From Amycolatopsis umgeniensis (GTDB taxonomy: Bacteria; Actinomycetota; Actinomycetes; Mycobacteriales; Pseudonocardiaceae): a stretch of DNA of 64,000 nt. Made by a program: the position numbers and the translations under genes. The notes under the pieces are model-generated. The model worked only from the letters and a program-made list of their open reading frames with translations, was not told the origin of the DNA and ran no database searches. Position 1 is the stretch's first letter, and every line of letters begins with the position of its first letter. Below are positions 33,189 through 41,136 of the stretch, in pieces. The DNA is taken from contig NZ_JACHMX010000001.1 in assembly GCF_014205155.1 (NCBI RefSeq), positions 682,001-746,000 on the forward strand. Direction: 5' to 3'.

Positions 33189-33974
33189 TCAGGCGGCTTC
33201 CGGCTGGGCGAAGTCGAAGCCGAAGAACTCGGCGAAGCCCTCGCGGCCCTCGTCGGTCACCCGCAGGGCGCGGGGCACCCCCTTGGCCCGCCGGGCGACC
33301 CAGCCCAGTTCTTCGGCCCGGGTCAGCAGAGCCGCTCCCAGTGCTCCTGCGAGGTGGTGCCGTTGCTCGGTCCAGTCGACGCAGTAGCGCACGACCTTCC
33401 GCCGCCCGGCCGGGACAACCACGCCCAGACCGCCGAAGAATTCCCAGCCCGTCTCCGTGACGTGGTACTCGATGTCCTTGCCGGGCGCGGAAAGCCGATC
33501 GTGGCCGGAGGACTCCGGATGATGAAGACCGTCTCCGCCCTCCAGCGCGTGCGACGCCAGCAAAGACCGCATCACCTCGACACCGAGCTGCCCGGCCAGG
33601 TGGTCGTAACAGGTCCGCGCCGAGCGCAGGGCCCGTGCCCGGCCGTCCCCGCGCAGTGACCGGACCGGCCGGGGAGGCGCCAGTCGCGCCAAGGCTTCCA
33701 GCGCTTCGGCCACCCGTGCGGACGCCAGTTCGTAGTAGGCGTGCCGACCCTGGCGACGAACCCGCAGCAGACCGCCTTCGGTCAGCCTCGTCAGGTGTGC
33801 GCTCGTCGTCGACGGCGCGACCCCCGCTTCCACCGCCAAGACGGACATCGGCAAGGCCCGTCCGTCCAGCAGCGCGAGCAGGATCGCCGACCGGGCCGGA
33901 TGGCCGACCAGCTCGGCGGGAGAAGTGAAATCCGCTTCCCCGCCGAGCCGGAGGTCGTCCTGCTTCTTGGGCAT
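33189..33974 (-). CDS. ArsR-family winged-helix regulator
   Basis: A 261-residue protein; start ATG 33974 has GTGAGGA just upstream. Residues ~15-100 are an ArsR-type winged helix (HPARSAILLALLDGRALPM, VAPSTTSAHLTRLTEGGLLRV, GRHAYYELA). The C-terminal ~150 residues are of the type found in larger ArsR-like regulators (RSARTCYDHLAGQLGVEV, VTETGWEFF, RYCVDWTEQRHHLAG with Cys and His). It probably represses the adjacent DHA2 exporter gene. The upstream carbamoyltransferase gene ends 58 bases away, so all five minus-strand genes from 37.5 to 31.8 kb may be one transcript. Confidence 0.85.
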   Translation of the reverse strand: MPKKQDDLRLGGEADFTSPAELVGHPARSAILLALLDGRALPMSVLAVEAGVAPSTTSAHLTRLTEGGLLRVRRQGRHAYYELASARVAEALEALARLAPPRPVRSLRGDGRARALRSARTCYDHLAGQLGVEVMRSLLASHALEGGDGLHHPESSGHDRLSAPGKDIEYHVTETGWEFFGGLGVVVPAGRRKVVRYCVDWTEQRHHLAGALGAALLTRAEELGWVARRAKGVPRALRVTDEGREGFAEFFGFDFAQPEAA

Positions 33975-34032
33975 GGTCCTCACTGTAGGACGGTTTCGTT
34001 TCGTCTCCGGGCGAAACGTGGCCACCGCCCGC

Positions 34033-35001
34033 TCAGGCCAGCTCCAGCAGGCGGCAGATCAGCGCCGCTCGCAGGGAAACCCCGCGCCGGACTCCCTCGA
34101 AATAGTGAACATTCGGCAGGGCCGTGCTTTCCGGCGGGAGTTCGCCCGCCCGAGGTCCGGTGTGGAACACGTGGGTGTGGGCACCGACCGTACTGAGCAA
34201 CCGGCGGTCGAACACGAACTCCGGAGCCAACGGCGCCGCGTCCGGTTCCCGCCGGGCGGCGGGAACGTGGAAATCCGGCAATTCGAACGGGATCATGCTG
34301 ACCGCGTCGGCCACTTTCACCAGATCGACCGCATTGTCCACTTCGTACGAACTGACGCCGAATTCGTCCATGATGGACTCTTCGCCCAGATCGACGGTAC
34401 AGCCCGGCGGCGGCAGGAAGACGACGCGGGCGATCCCCAGCCGGCACAAGGCGATCAGGGTCGATCTGGTCGCCCGGCACCCCGGATCGCCGACGAGCCC
34501 GATGGTCGCGCCTGCCGGTGAACCCAGCGTCCTGCTGATCAGCCAGCTGTCCAGCAGGCCCTGGGTGGGGTGTTCGCGCTCCCCCGCCCCGGCGCTGATC
34601 ACGGGCACCGGGGAGACCGCGGCCGCCCGTTCACCCGCGTCGTCGTCGACGTGCCGCAGGACCAGAAGGTCCGAGTAGCCCCCGACGACCTGCACCGTGT
34701 CTTCGAGGCTCTCCTCGAAGAAGTCCCCGGCACGGGTGGTCGAGGCGTCGGCGAAGCCGATCGTCGTACCTCCGACGCGGCGGGCGGCGGTCTCGAAACT
34801 GAGCCTCGTGCGGGTGCTGTTCTGATAGAAACAGCAGCCGATCACCGCGCGCGGCGCCAGACCGGGCAACACGGAGGGCGGTTGCGCGTCGATCCATTCC
34901 GCCAGGTCGAACAGCGAAAGGATGTCCTCGGTTCGCCAGTCCAGCAGGGAGATCGCGTGTGCGGGCGTGGTACCGGTGTCGATCCGGAACGGCGCGATCA
35001 T
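34033..35001 (-). CDS. Aspartate carbamoyltransferase-like enzyme with altered substrate pocket
   Basis: A 322-residue protein from ATG 35001, ATGA-coupled to the ThiF-like gene. The carbamoyl-phosphate site is kept: NSTRTRLSFE (62-70), RH at 116-117 and HPTQ (144-147). In true ATCases the 80s-loop Lys and the RVQ block bind the substrates; here the loop reads STTRAGDFFEE (Arg for Lys, longer), RVQ is replaced by IPF (237-239) and HPGP reads HTGP. So it may still use carbamoyl phosphate, but the acceptor is unlikely to be aspartate. VioL/CmnL-type carbamoyltransferases in peptide antibiotic pathways are a precedent for ureido formation. Housekeeping pyrB is unlikely because no other pyr gene is present. 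Confidence 0.82.
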   Translation of the reverse strand: MIAPFRIDTGTTPAHAISLLDWRTEDILSLFDLAEWIDAQPPSVLPGLAPRAVIGCCFYQNSTRTRLSFETAARRVGGTTIGFADASTTRAGDFFEESLEDTVQVVGGYSDLLVLRHVDDDAGERAAAVSPVPVISAGAGEREHPTQGLLDSWLISRTLGSPAGATIGLVGDPGCRATRSTLIALCRLGIARVVFLPPPGCTVDLGEESIMDEFGVSSYEVDNAVDLVKVADAVSMIPFELPDFHVPAARREPDAAPLAPEFVFDRRLLSTVGAHTHVFHTGPRAGELPPESTALPNVHYFEGVRRGVSLRAALICRLLELA

Positions 35002-35885
35002 CGCTCCCACCACTTGCCTTCGACGGTTTTCGCGATCCACTTCTGCGTGTCGAGCATCGCGTAGCCGGGGGTCACCGGCAGCTCCTGGGAACCCGGCAGC
35101 CGGTCGAGGCCGGTGATCGCCTGGCCGAGCCGGGAGGCGAGCATGCCCTGGGCGAGCGGCGGTGTCCCGGCGAAGATCGGACAGGTGAGTTCGTCGATGA
35201 ACCACCGTTCCAGCATCTCCTCACCGGGGAAATCGGGCATCTCGGGAATGAACCGGCTGATCAGCCGGCGGGCGTTGGCCTCGTTCATCGGTGCCCCGTA
35301 GGGGATTCCGAAATACTCCTCGGCGGTCATCGAGTCCTTCGTCCACTTGAAGAAGAAGGTGCGCTGCCCGAACACCGGGGTCAGCATCATGAACCGGCAC
35401 CGCTCCGACCGGCGGAAAGCCTGGTGCAGCGTGTACCGGGCGTCGAGTTCGTACAGTTCGATCTTGTCGAGGATGTAGTCGCAGCCCGCCACGAATTCGT
35501 CGACGCTTTCCGGCGTGATCCCTTCGGGGTAGACGTCGATGTTCACGTCGTGCGTGGTCTCGAAGACCAGTTCCGCGACGGCTTCGGCCTTGTTGCGGCC
35601 GATGGTCCCCACACCGGCGCCGAACTGCCGGTTGATGTTGGAAACGTCGAATTTGTCGGGATCGGCCAGCTTGAGGTTCCGCACGCCCATCCGGACGAGC
35701 CTGTCGGCGGTGGCGCCGCCGATGCCGCCGCATCCCGCGACGCCGATCACGGCGTCCTTCAGCTTCTCTTGCCGCCCCCGCTGTTCCTCTTCGGTGTCAC
35801 CGAGCCAGCCGAGGTTGCGCTTGACCCGCTCCCAGTAGAAATCGTCGTCCATCTTCGTGCTGTAGCGCCTTCGGTCGGACGTCAT
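34998..35885 (-). CDS. ThiF/MoeB/E1-like adenylating enzyme
   Basis: A 295-residue protein; start ATG 35885 is set by GGAGGAAG six bases upstream. It has the E1-like Rossmann motif GVAGCGGIGGATADR (51-56 GCGGIG), an acidic strand end LADPDKFDVSNINRQF with the Arg that binds ATP, and GRNKAEAV. No CxxC zinc pairs are seen, unlike ThiF and MoeB. E1-like enzymes adenylate carboxylates, usually a C-terminus of a carrier protein or peptide. No ThiS-like small protein is nearby. It sits between two pyrimidine-pathway relatives, so a small-molecule carboxylate may be its substrate. Confidence 0.85.
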   Translation of the reverse strand: MTSDRRRYSTKMDDDFYWERVKRNLGWLGDTEEEQRGRQEKLKDAVIGVAGCGGIGGATADRLVRMGVRNLKLADPDKFDVSNINRQFGAGVGTIGRNKAEAVAELVFETTHDVNIDVYPEGITPESVDEFVAGCDYILDKIELYELDARYTLHQAFRRSERCRFMMLTPVFGQRTFFFKWTKDSMTAEEYFGIPYGAPMNEANARRLISRFIPEMPDFPGEEMLERWFIDELTCPIFAGTPPLAQGMLASRLGQAITGLDRLPGSQELPVTPGYAMLDTQKWIAKTVEGKWWER

Positions 35886-35936
35886 CGTCTTCCTCCGTTC
35901 GCTGTTTTCTCCGGCCCGCGCGGTCACGCGGGAGAT

Positions 35937-37484
35937 TCAGGGGCGCTGGAAAACCGGGAAGTCGTCCCGGATCAGCGCTTCGATCGCGTGCACCGTCGCT
36001 TCGGCGTGGCGAAGGCCCAAGGCGCAGGGGATTCCCGTCGCCTCGGCGGCCAGCCCGTCCGCTCCGGACCCGGTGGCGATCAGCAGATCGAGCTTGCCGT
36101 CCGCGATCTCGCCGGCAAGATCTTCCTCGGCGACATGGACGCAGGGCACGGCGTGCCGGTCGAACATCGCGGCACAGTCGGCGCCGGCGAGGATCTCGAA
36201 GCCGAGTTCGCCCAGGCGTTTGACCGGGAAGAGCAGTTCGCGCCGGTCGCGGCAACCCGCCGAGACGTAGACGCGTCCACCGGTGGGCAGCCCGCCTTCG
36301 CAGGCTTTCGCCAGCGCCCTGCCCAGCGACCGGTCGAGCCCCATCCCGGCGTCACGCACGGCGACTCCGGGCACGGGCGGCGAGTCCCCGGCCGGGAGCA
36401 CTCCTTCGGCGCGAAGTTCGGAGATCGATTTCCCGGCCAGGAGCAAGGCCGCCGCCTCCGCGAGCGGCACGCCGGTCGCCTTGGAGACGAACGGCACCGT
36501 GCCGGATCCGCGGGCGGCGGCCTCGACCACGTGAAGATCGTCTCCGGTGGCGTCGTACCGGACGGTCAGCAGCCCTCGCGTCCCGGCGTCGCGGGCGATC
36601 GCGCCGGTCAGGTCCAGAATGGACGCGAAATCCGGTCCGTCGACAGCGTTCGGCTGGAGCGCGCCGGGGGCGTCCTCGGCCTCTCCGAGCTGCTCGATGA
36701 TCCCGCCCAGGTAGACCTCGTCCCCATCGGTCAACGCGTCGACGGCGATGTGGCCCGCTCCGCTCCGCGCGGGAACGAGGAGCTCCGCCGCGCCGCCGAG
36801 CAGCGGGACGCCGGCGTCGGCCAGGTCTTCGGCCAGCGACCATGCGGCGGGGCCGCCCAGTTGAAGGACCACTCCGGCGAGTTCCTCCTCCGCCGCACAG
36901 ACTTCGAGGAGCTCTTCCGGCCTCAGCCGTTCCAGGTACCGGTGGTCGAGTTCCGGGCTGAGGACGTCAACCCCGGAGTCGACGATGATGGCGTGAAAGC
37001 CCGCTTTCCGGAAACCGGCGGCGGCGTGGGCACAGGAATGCTCGTAGTCCACACCGTGGCCGCCCGCGCCGACGATCACCACGGCCCGGCTTTCCGCCCG
37101 GTCCGCGAGCGACCACTCCGTCCACAGTGGAATGTCCAAGGCCTCGGGTTCGAGTACGGCCACGTCGTAACGCTTCAGCACACCGCGTTCGGCGAGGGCG
37201 GCGGCGCAGCCGTCCGCACCCCGCCCCGGCAGCAGGTGATCCACCGGGTGGCCGCGGTCCCACTCCCCGGCGATGATCCTTTCGACGAATGCCGGTGCCA
37301 CCGGTTCGATGTAAGCCGCGTCCGCGAATCCGGGATCGGTCGTGACCGCGGCCGGATCCGGGCTCACCGCGCTGACCCGGATCCCTCTTTCCCGCAGAAA
37401 GCGGCACGCCGCGCCGCAGAAATGGGCGGATTCCGCACCATTGTCGATCACCAGAACATGTTGAAAATCTCTTTTGTCCGGCAT
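35937..37484 (-). CDS. Carbamoyl-phosphate synthase large-subunit relic (CarB-like pseudo-enzyme)
   Basis: A 515-residue protein, about half of CarB length, but collinear with it. Residues ~8-115 match the first pre-ATP-grasp domain (MADATYIEP-like FADAAYIEP). The first ATP-grasp is missing. Residues ~133-235 match the second pre-ATP-grasp (VVIVGAGGHGVDYEHSCAHA). The ATP-grasp N-lobe is gone; 245-355 match its C-lobe, with FVSKATGVPLAEAA kept but the EVNPR metal site changed to EAAARG. Residues ~395-510 match the MGS-like allosteric domain. It can hardly make carbamoyl phosphate. It may bind a nucleotide or scaffold the adjacent ATCase-like and ThiF-like enzymes. Confidence 0.78.
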   Translation of the reverse strand: MPDKRDFQHVLVIDNGAESAHFCGAACRFLRERGIRVSAVSPDPAAVTTDPGFADAAYIEPVAPAFVERIIAGEWDRGHPVDHLLPGRGADGCAAALAERGVLKRYDVAVLEPEALDIPLWTEWSLADRAESRAVVIVGAGGHGVDYEHSCAHAAAGFRKAGFHAIIVDSGVDVLSPELDHRYLERLRPEELLEVCAAEEELAGVVLQLGGPAAWSLAEDLADAGVPLLGGAAELLVPARSGAGHIAVDALTDGDEVYLGGIIEQLGEAEDAPGALQPNAVDGPDFASILDLTGAIARDAGTRGLLTVRYDATGDDLHVVEAAARGSGTVPFVSKATGVPLAEAAALLLAGKSISELRAEGVLPAGDSPPVPGVAVRDAGMGLDRSLGRALAKACEGGLPTGGRVYVSAGCRDRRELLFPVKRLGELGFEILAGADCAAMFDRHAVPCVHVAEEDLAGEIADGKLDLLIATGSGADGLAAEATGIPCALGLRHAEATVHAIEALIRDDFPVFQRP

Positions 37485-37728
37485 TACCCCACCATTGCTT
37501 GCCGATCAGGAAAGCGGATCGTCGTCTTCATTCGAAGTGATTTCGAGCGTAGGAACGGCCTGAATGGTCCGCAACCGGGGCAACACCCCCGACACCGGAC
37601 CGAACTGCCCGAACTGCCGCAACCGACACCTGCAGGCGCACCAAAGAGGACTGGTCCGAATGTCCCATTTTCGACAGGGAACAACGAAGTATGTCTGATT
37701 GATGTGGAACATTTCATGACGATGAAAC
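37485..37728. other. Intergenic, lower GC, no gene seen
   Basis: This stretch separates the CarB-like start from the truncated DUF4331 gene. It is less GC-rich than the coding sequence around it. It should contain the promoter of the CarB-like operon. It may also hold degraded 3' sequence of the DUF4331 gene, but I could not recover recognisable protein from any frame. Confidence 0.4.
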
Positions 37729-38295
37729 TCACCTGATCGGCGCAGGGAAACTGTCGCTTAGAAGACACGGGGAGCGGAATGCCCGAAAAATACCGGCAGT
37801 CCAGTTGACCGAGCAGGGATACGGATTCGGCAATTTTCCGGCGGCCGATTTCAGGAAATCGATGGGCCGCCCGTCGACGTACTTCCGGGCATACCGGTAA
37901 GTGTTGTTCCCCCGCCGGTCGTCGGTGCGGAAGTTCCATCGGTAGGTCAGATCCGCTTTCGCGTCACCGTTGTTGTCGATGTTGATGTCGTGGTGCGCGT
38001 CCGTGACCCACGGATGGAAATTCGGCCCGCCATGGGGTTCCTCGAACGGGTACCAGTTCGCGATCAGGGTCACGGTGTCCGGTTTGTCCGGGCTCACGAA
38101 CGAGTACACATCGGTGTTGTCCACGGGCGGGTCACCCGAAATCAGTGGAGCTTCGCGGTGAATCGAGGCAAACGCCGGACCGGCCGACAGCCCGGCGAGG
38201 GGGCTCGCCGGCACCGCGGCCCCGACCGCGATGACCGCGACAGCCGCTCTCCGCCGGTTACCGGCACGGCGGCGCGCGGGATGGGGTGTAGCCAT
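37729..38295 (-). pseudogene. Truncated DUF4331 secreted protein
   Basis: The frame opens at ATG 38295 (GGAAAGGA six bases upstream) with a basic, Tat/Sec-like leader (PARRRAGNRRRAAVAVI). After it comes a clear DUF4331 N-terminus: SIHREAPLISGDPPVDNTDVYSFVSPDKPD, split here as HREAPLISGDP and NTDVYSFVSPDKPD, and HDINIDNNGDAKADLTYRW. Homologues are roughly 400-500 residues; this one ends at ~188 after a few unrelated residues (from about AFRSPC). It is therefore a 3'-truncated or frameshifted remnant, next to the right border of the cluster region, consistent with past insertion or deletion here. Confidence 0.75.
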
Positions 38296-38499
38296 TTCCA
38301 TTCCTTTCCGCGAAAGCGTGGCGGAGGGCGGGCACGCCGTTCCGGAACCGAGTCCGGAGCCCCGGCCCCCCGCCGGACGCCGATGGTGCACGCCGTCGCC
38401 AGTGGGGATGTTGTGGAAGTGTTGTGGGCTCCCGTAACCAAAGCGAAAGCAGCGACGACTCCTCCCCCGACGCAGGCTGTCAAGGAGGAGCGAAGGCAA

Positions 38500-39045
38500 A
38501 TGCAGATGATCGCCGCCCTGATCTCCGTGCTCGCCGCGGCGATCGCGTTCGGGCAGGTTCACCTCATGCGGAACACCGCCCACGGTGAACTGCTCAACGA
38601 GATGCTTCGATGGCAAGGCGCGCAAGGTCTTCGCGACAACCGGGCCCGGATGTACGGCATCGCGAGCAAGCCGTTCGAAACATGGACCGCGGAGGAGTAC
38701 CGGTGCGTCGAGCGGGTCTCGACGGTCCTCGACCAGATCGGCTTCCTGGTCAAGCACCGCTACGTGACCATGCGGGCGTTCCTGACCTGGCACAGTCAGG
38801 TGGTGCTCTGTTTCCAGATCGCGCATCCGTTGATCAGCTACCGCCGGAGCGAAGAGAACGTCCCGGAGCTGTTCCTCAACTTCGAGTGGCTGGCTCGGTG
38901 GTCCCTCGAAGCCACGCGGCGGCGAGCGTGGTGGCATAAACGCGGCTGGCGGCGCCTTCAGGAACGAACGTCCACGCTCACAACGACTTTCGACCTGGCG
39001 GAGATCTCTTCGACCCGCCGGACCGACGAGCCACCGCGACCCTGA
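38500..39045 (+). CDS. Membrane-anchored protein, DUF4760-like
   Basis: A 181-residue protein from ATG 38500, with GGAGGAG nine bases upstream. One N-terminal transmembrane segment (residues ~3-20) is followed by a helical cytoplasmic part with MLRWQGAQGLRDNRARMY, VSTVLDQIGFLVKHRYV, and several Trp. This layout resembles the DUF4760 family, whose role is unknown. It converges on the antiporter gene with only three bases between the stop codons. Confidence 0.65.
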   Translation: MQMIAALISVLAAAIAFGQVHLMRNTAHGELLNEMLRWQGAQGLRDNRARMYGIASKPFETWTAEEYRCVERVSTVLDQIGFLVKHRYVTMRAFLTWHSQVVLCFQIAHPLISYRRSEENVPELFLNFEWLARWSLEATRRRAWWHKRGWRRLQERTSTLTTTFDLAEISSTRRTDEPPRP

Positions 39046-39048
39046 AGC

Positions 39049-40779
39049 TCAGGAGGGCGGTTTGTCCGCCAGTTGCTCGAGGCGGGCCATCTCCACGTCC
39101 AGGGAGGTTTGCGCGCGGCTCAAGGCCTCCGAGCTGTAAAGACCGCTCGACCGGGCAAGCTGGAGGCGCTCGGACTGCTCGGTGAGGACGCGCAACCTCA
39201 GCCGCAGATACTGGAACACGCTTTCGACCTGGTCCGGCTGAGGGCGTTCGGCCGAGACACGCGCGTCCGACCGCACCCGGTCCAGGACCCGCTCGCCGAA
39301 CGGGCCGTTGCCCGGGTCTTCCAGGGCCGGATCGTCCAAAAGGGACCTGGCCGCGTCGGTCAGCTCGGTCATGAGGCGGACGTACTCCCGGCGCAACCGG
39401 TCCGGGTCCTCCTCGGGTACACGCGCCGCGCGGATGACCGCCGGGAGCGTCAGTCCCTGCACCAGCAGCGTGGTGGTCGCGACCACGTAGGCGATCAGGA
39501 CCAGCAGGGCGCGATCCGGCGTATCCTGCGGAAGGGTCTGCGCGGCTGCCAGGGTGATCGCACCGCGCATCCCGGCCCAGCCGAGCACCACCCCGCCGCG
39601 CCAGCCCAGCGTTTCGGTGAGCCGGAACTCGACGTCGGCGGCGGCGCGGTCGAGCCGTTTCCGGAAATGCGCCACCCGCCGGGGTGACGCCTTGTCCAAA
39701 CGCTCGGTGACCGCGGGATCGGACTCATCGCCCCGCAGAACCGCCTGTGTCGTTTCGAGGCGCGGCTTGAAGCGCGCGGCTTTCCGTTGTTCGCGATAAA
39801 GGCCGGCGACGAGCGGTCCGACGAAGACGATGCGCGCGACGATGACGAGCACCGAGGCCGCCAGGCCGATGAGGAGCGCGTGCCAGGCGCTCGAGCCGTC
39901 CTTGTGCACCTCGTCGACCAGGGTTTTGACGCTGAGTCCCATGAGCAGGAACATCCCGCTCTCCAGCAGGAAGGCGACGGTGCGCCAGTTGACGGTCTCG
40001 GCGAGACGATCCGTCGCGCGCAGGTGCCGCGGGGCGAGGTGCCCGGTCACGAGCCCGGCGACGACGACCGCGAGGACGCCCGAGGCGCCCGACTCCTCGG
40101 CGGGCAAGAAGGCGATGAACGGGACCACGAACGAGATGGCGGTGTTGAGCACGGCGTTGCCCAGCAACGCGCGCACCCGGACGTTGACGATTCCGACCAG
40201 GATCCCGATCCCGACCGCCACGACGACCGCGTAGACGAACTCCCCCACGATGCCCCAGACCGACACCGACCCGGCGACCGCCGCGACGGCGGACCGCAGC
40301 AACACGAGCGCGGACGCGTCGTTGACGAGCCCCTCGCCTTCGAGCACCGTCAGCAGCCGGGGCGGCAAGCCGAGCCGGCGTCCCACGGACGTCGCCGCGA
40401 CCGCGTCGGTGGGGCTGATGACCGCGCCGAGCGCGAAGGCGGCGGGCCAGCCGATATCCGGCACCAGCCAGTGGAAAAGCCAGCCCGCGCCCAGCGTCGA
40501 CCCCACCACGAGCAGGACCGCGAGACCGGTGATCGGCCGGATGTTCCGCCGGAAGTCGACCATCGGCATGTTCACCGCCGCCGAGTACAGCAGCGGGGGC
40601 AGCACCCCGGCGAGGATCAGCTCGGGTTCCACCTCCGGATGCGGGACGCCCGGCAGAAAGCTCAGGCCGATGCCGACCAGCACGAGACTCAGCGGCGCGG
40701 CCAGGTTGAGCCGCTCGGAAAACGCGGCCACGAGCACGATGCTGATGACGCCGAGCACGACGACGAGGGTCAGGTCCAC
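39049..40779 (-). CDS. CPA1-family Na+/H+ antiporter
   Basis: A 576-residue protein from GTG 40779. It has about 12 hydrophobic segments in the first ~430 residues, with the CPA1 signature FALGAVISPTDAVAATSV and EGEGLVNDASALVL, whose Asp residues carry ions and protons. The C-terminal ~150 residues are a soluble, charged helical tail (TDAARSLLDDP, then SERLQLARSSGLYSS), typical of bacterial NhaP-type exchangers of this length. It likely acts in pH and sodium homeostasis and is unrelated to the cluster. Confidence 0.9.
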   Translation of the reverse strand: MDLTLVVVLGVISIVLVAAFSERLNLAAPLSLVLVGIGLSFLPGVPHPEVEPELILAGVLPPLLYSAAVNMPMVDFRRNIRPITGLAVLLVVGSTLGAGWLFHWLVPDIGWPAAFALGAVISPTDAVAATSVGRRLGLPPRLLTVLEGEGLVNDASALVLLRSAVAAVAGSVSVWGIVGEFVYAVVVAVGIGILVGIVNVRVRALLGNAVLNTAISFVVPFIAFLPAEESGASGVLAVVVAGLVTGHLAPRHLRATDRLAETVNWRTVAFLLESGMFLLMGLSVKTLVDEVHKDGSSAWHALLIGLAASVLVIVARIVFVGPLVAGLYREQRKAARFKPRLETTQAVLRGDESDPAVTERLDKASPRRVAHFRKRLDRAAADVEFRLTETLGWRGGVVLGWAGMRGAITLAAAQTLPQDTPDRALLVLIAYVVATTTLLVQGLTLPAVIRAARVPEEDPDRLRREYVRLMTELTDAARSLLDDPALEDPGNGPFGERVLDRVRSDARVSAERPQPDQVESVFQYLRLRLRVLTEQSERLQLARSSGLYSSEALSRAQTSLDVEMARLEQLADKPPS

Positions 40780-41136
40780 AGGTTGTCCGTGTCCTCTCGC
40801 TGGTCAGGGCCGTTCACGGCACTCCGGACGTGTCCATTGGTGACATGACATGGCGGGACCCGCAAGTCGAAGCCCTCACTCGCGTCCGAGACACTCACCC
40901 GTGTGCCGCGCACCTATCGACGGTGGTCTCACCCACGGGACGACGAAGCACCGCGACGGCCTTCACGTGTCACCTGGCCGATAGGGCGATCGGGCGAACG
41001 GGGGTGTGTTGTGAAAGCCACGTTCGCAACGGTGAAGGTTGCGAACGTGGCTTTCGCAACACCTGCCCACGGCCCATCCACCACCACTCACCTCACCGGG
41101 TGTCACATCTCGCTCCGGCCGGTCGATCAAAGAGGC
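40780..41136. other. Intergenic region with a large palindrome
   Basis: This 357-base region separates the antiporter from the STAND gene. The plus frame of the STAND gene is open back to 40903 but lacks codon bias and runs through the palindrome at 41008-41060, so I treat it as non-coding. Promoters of both divergent genes should lie here. Confidence 0.5.
41008..41060. repeat. Long near-perfect inverted repeat (23-bp arms)
   Basis: Left arm 41008-41030 and right arm 41038-41060 are complementary over 23 bp with one mismatch, around a seven-base loop (GGTGAAG). The core of each arm is GAAAGCCACGTTCGCAAC and its complement. A transcript would fold into a strong hairpin. There is no T run. It looks like a dispersed palindromic (REP-like) element rather than a single-gene operator; no second copy is present in the window. 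Confidence 0.75.

Noticed and set aside
34033..35001. Housekeeping pyrB
   Set aside because: The aspartate-binding block is changed and no pyrimidine genes other than the CarB relic are near.
35937..37484. A complete carbamoyl-phosphate synthase
   Set aside because: Length is half of CarB and the ATP-binding segments are absent in the frame, so I call it a relic instead.
37484..37939. A Cys-rich 151-codon minus frame
   Set aside because: It overlaps the DUF4331 remnant and has no binding site or family; the Cys richness comes from GC-rich repeats of GCAG/GGTG.
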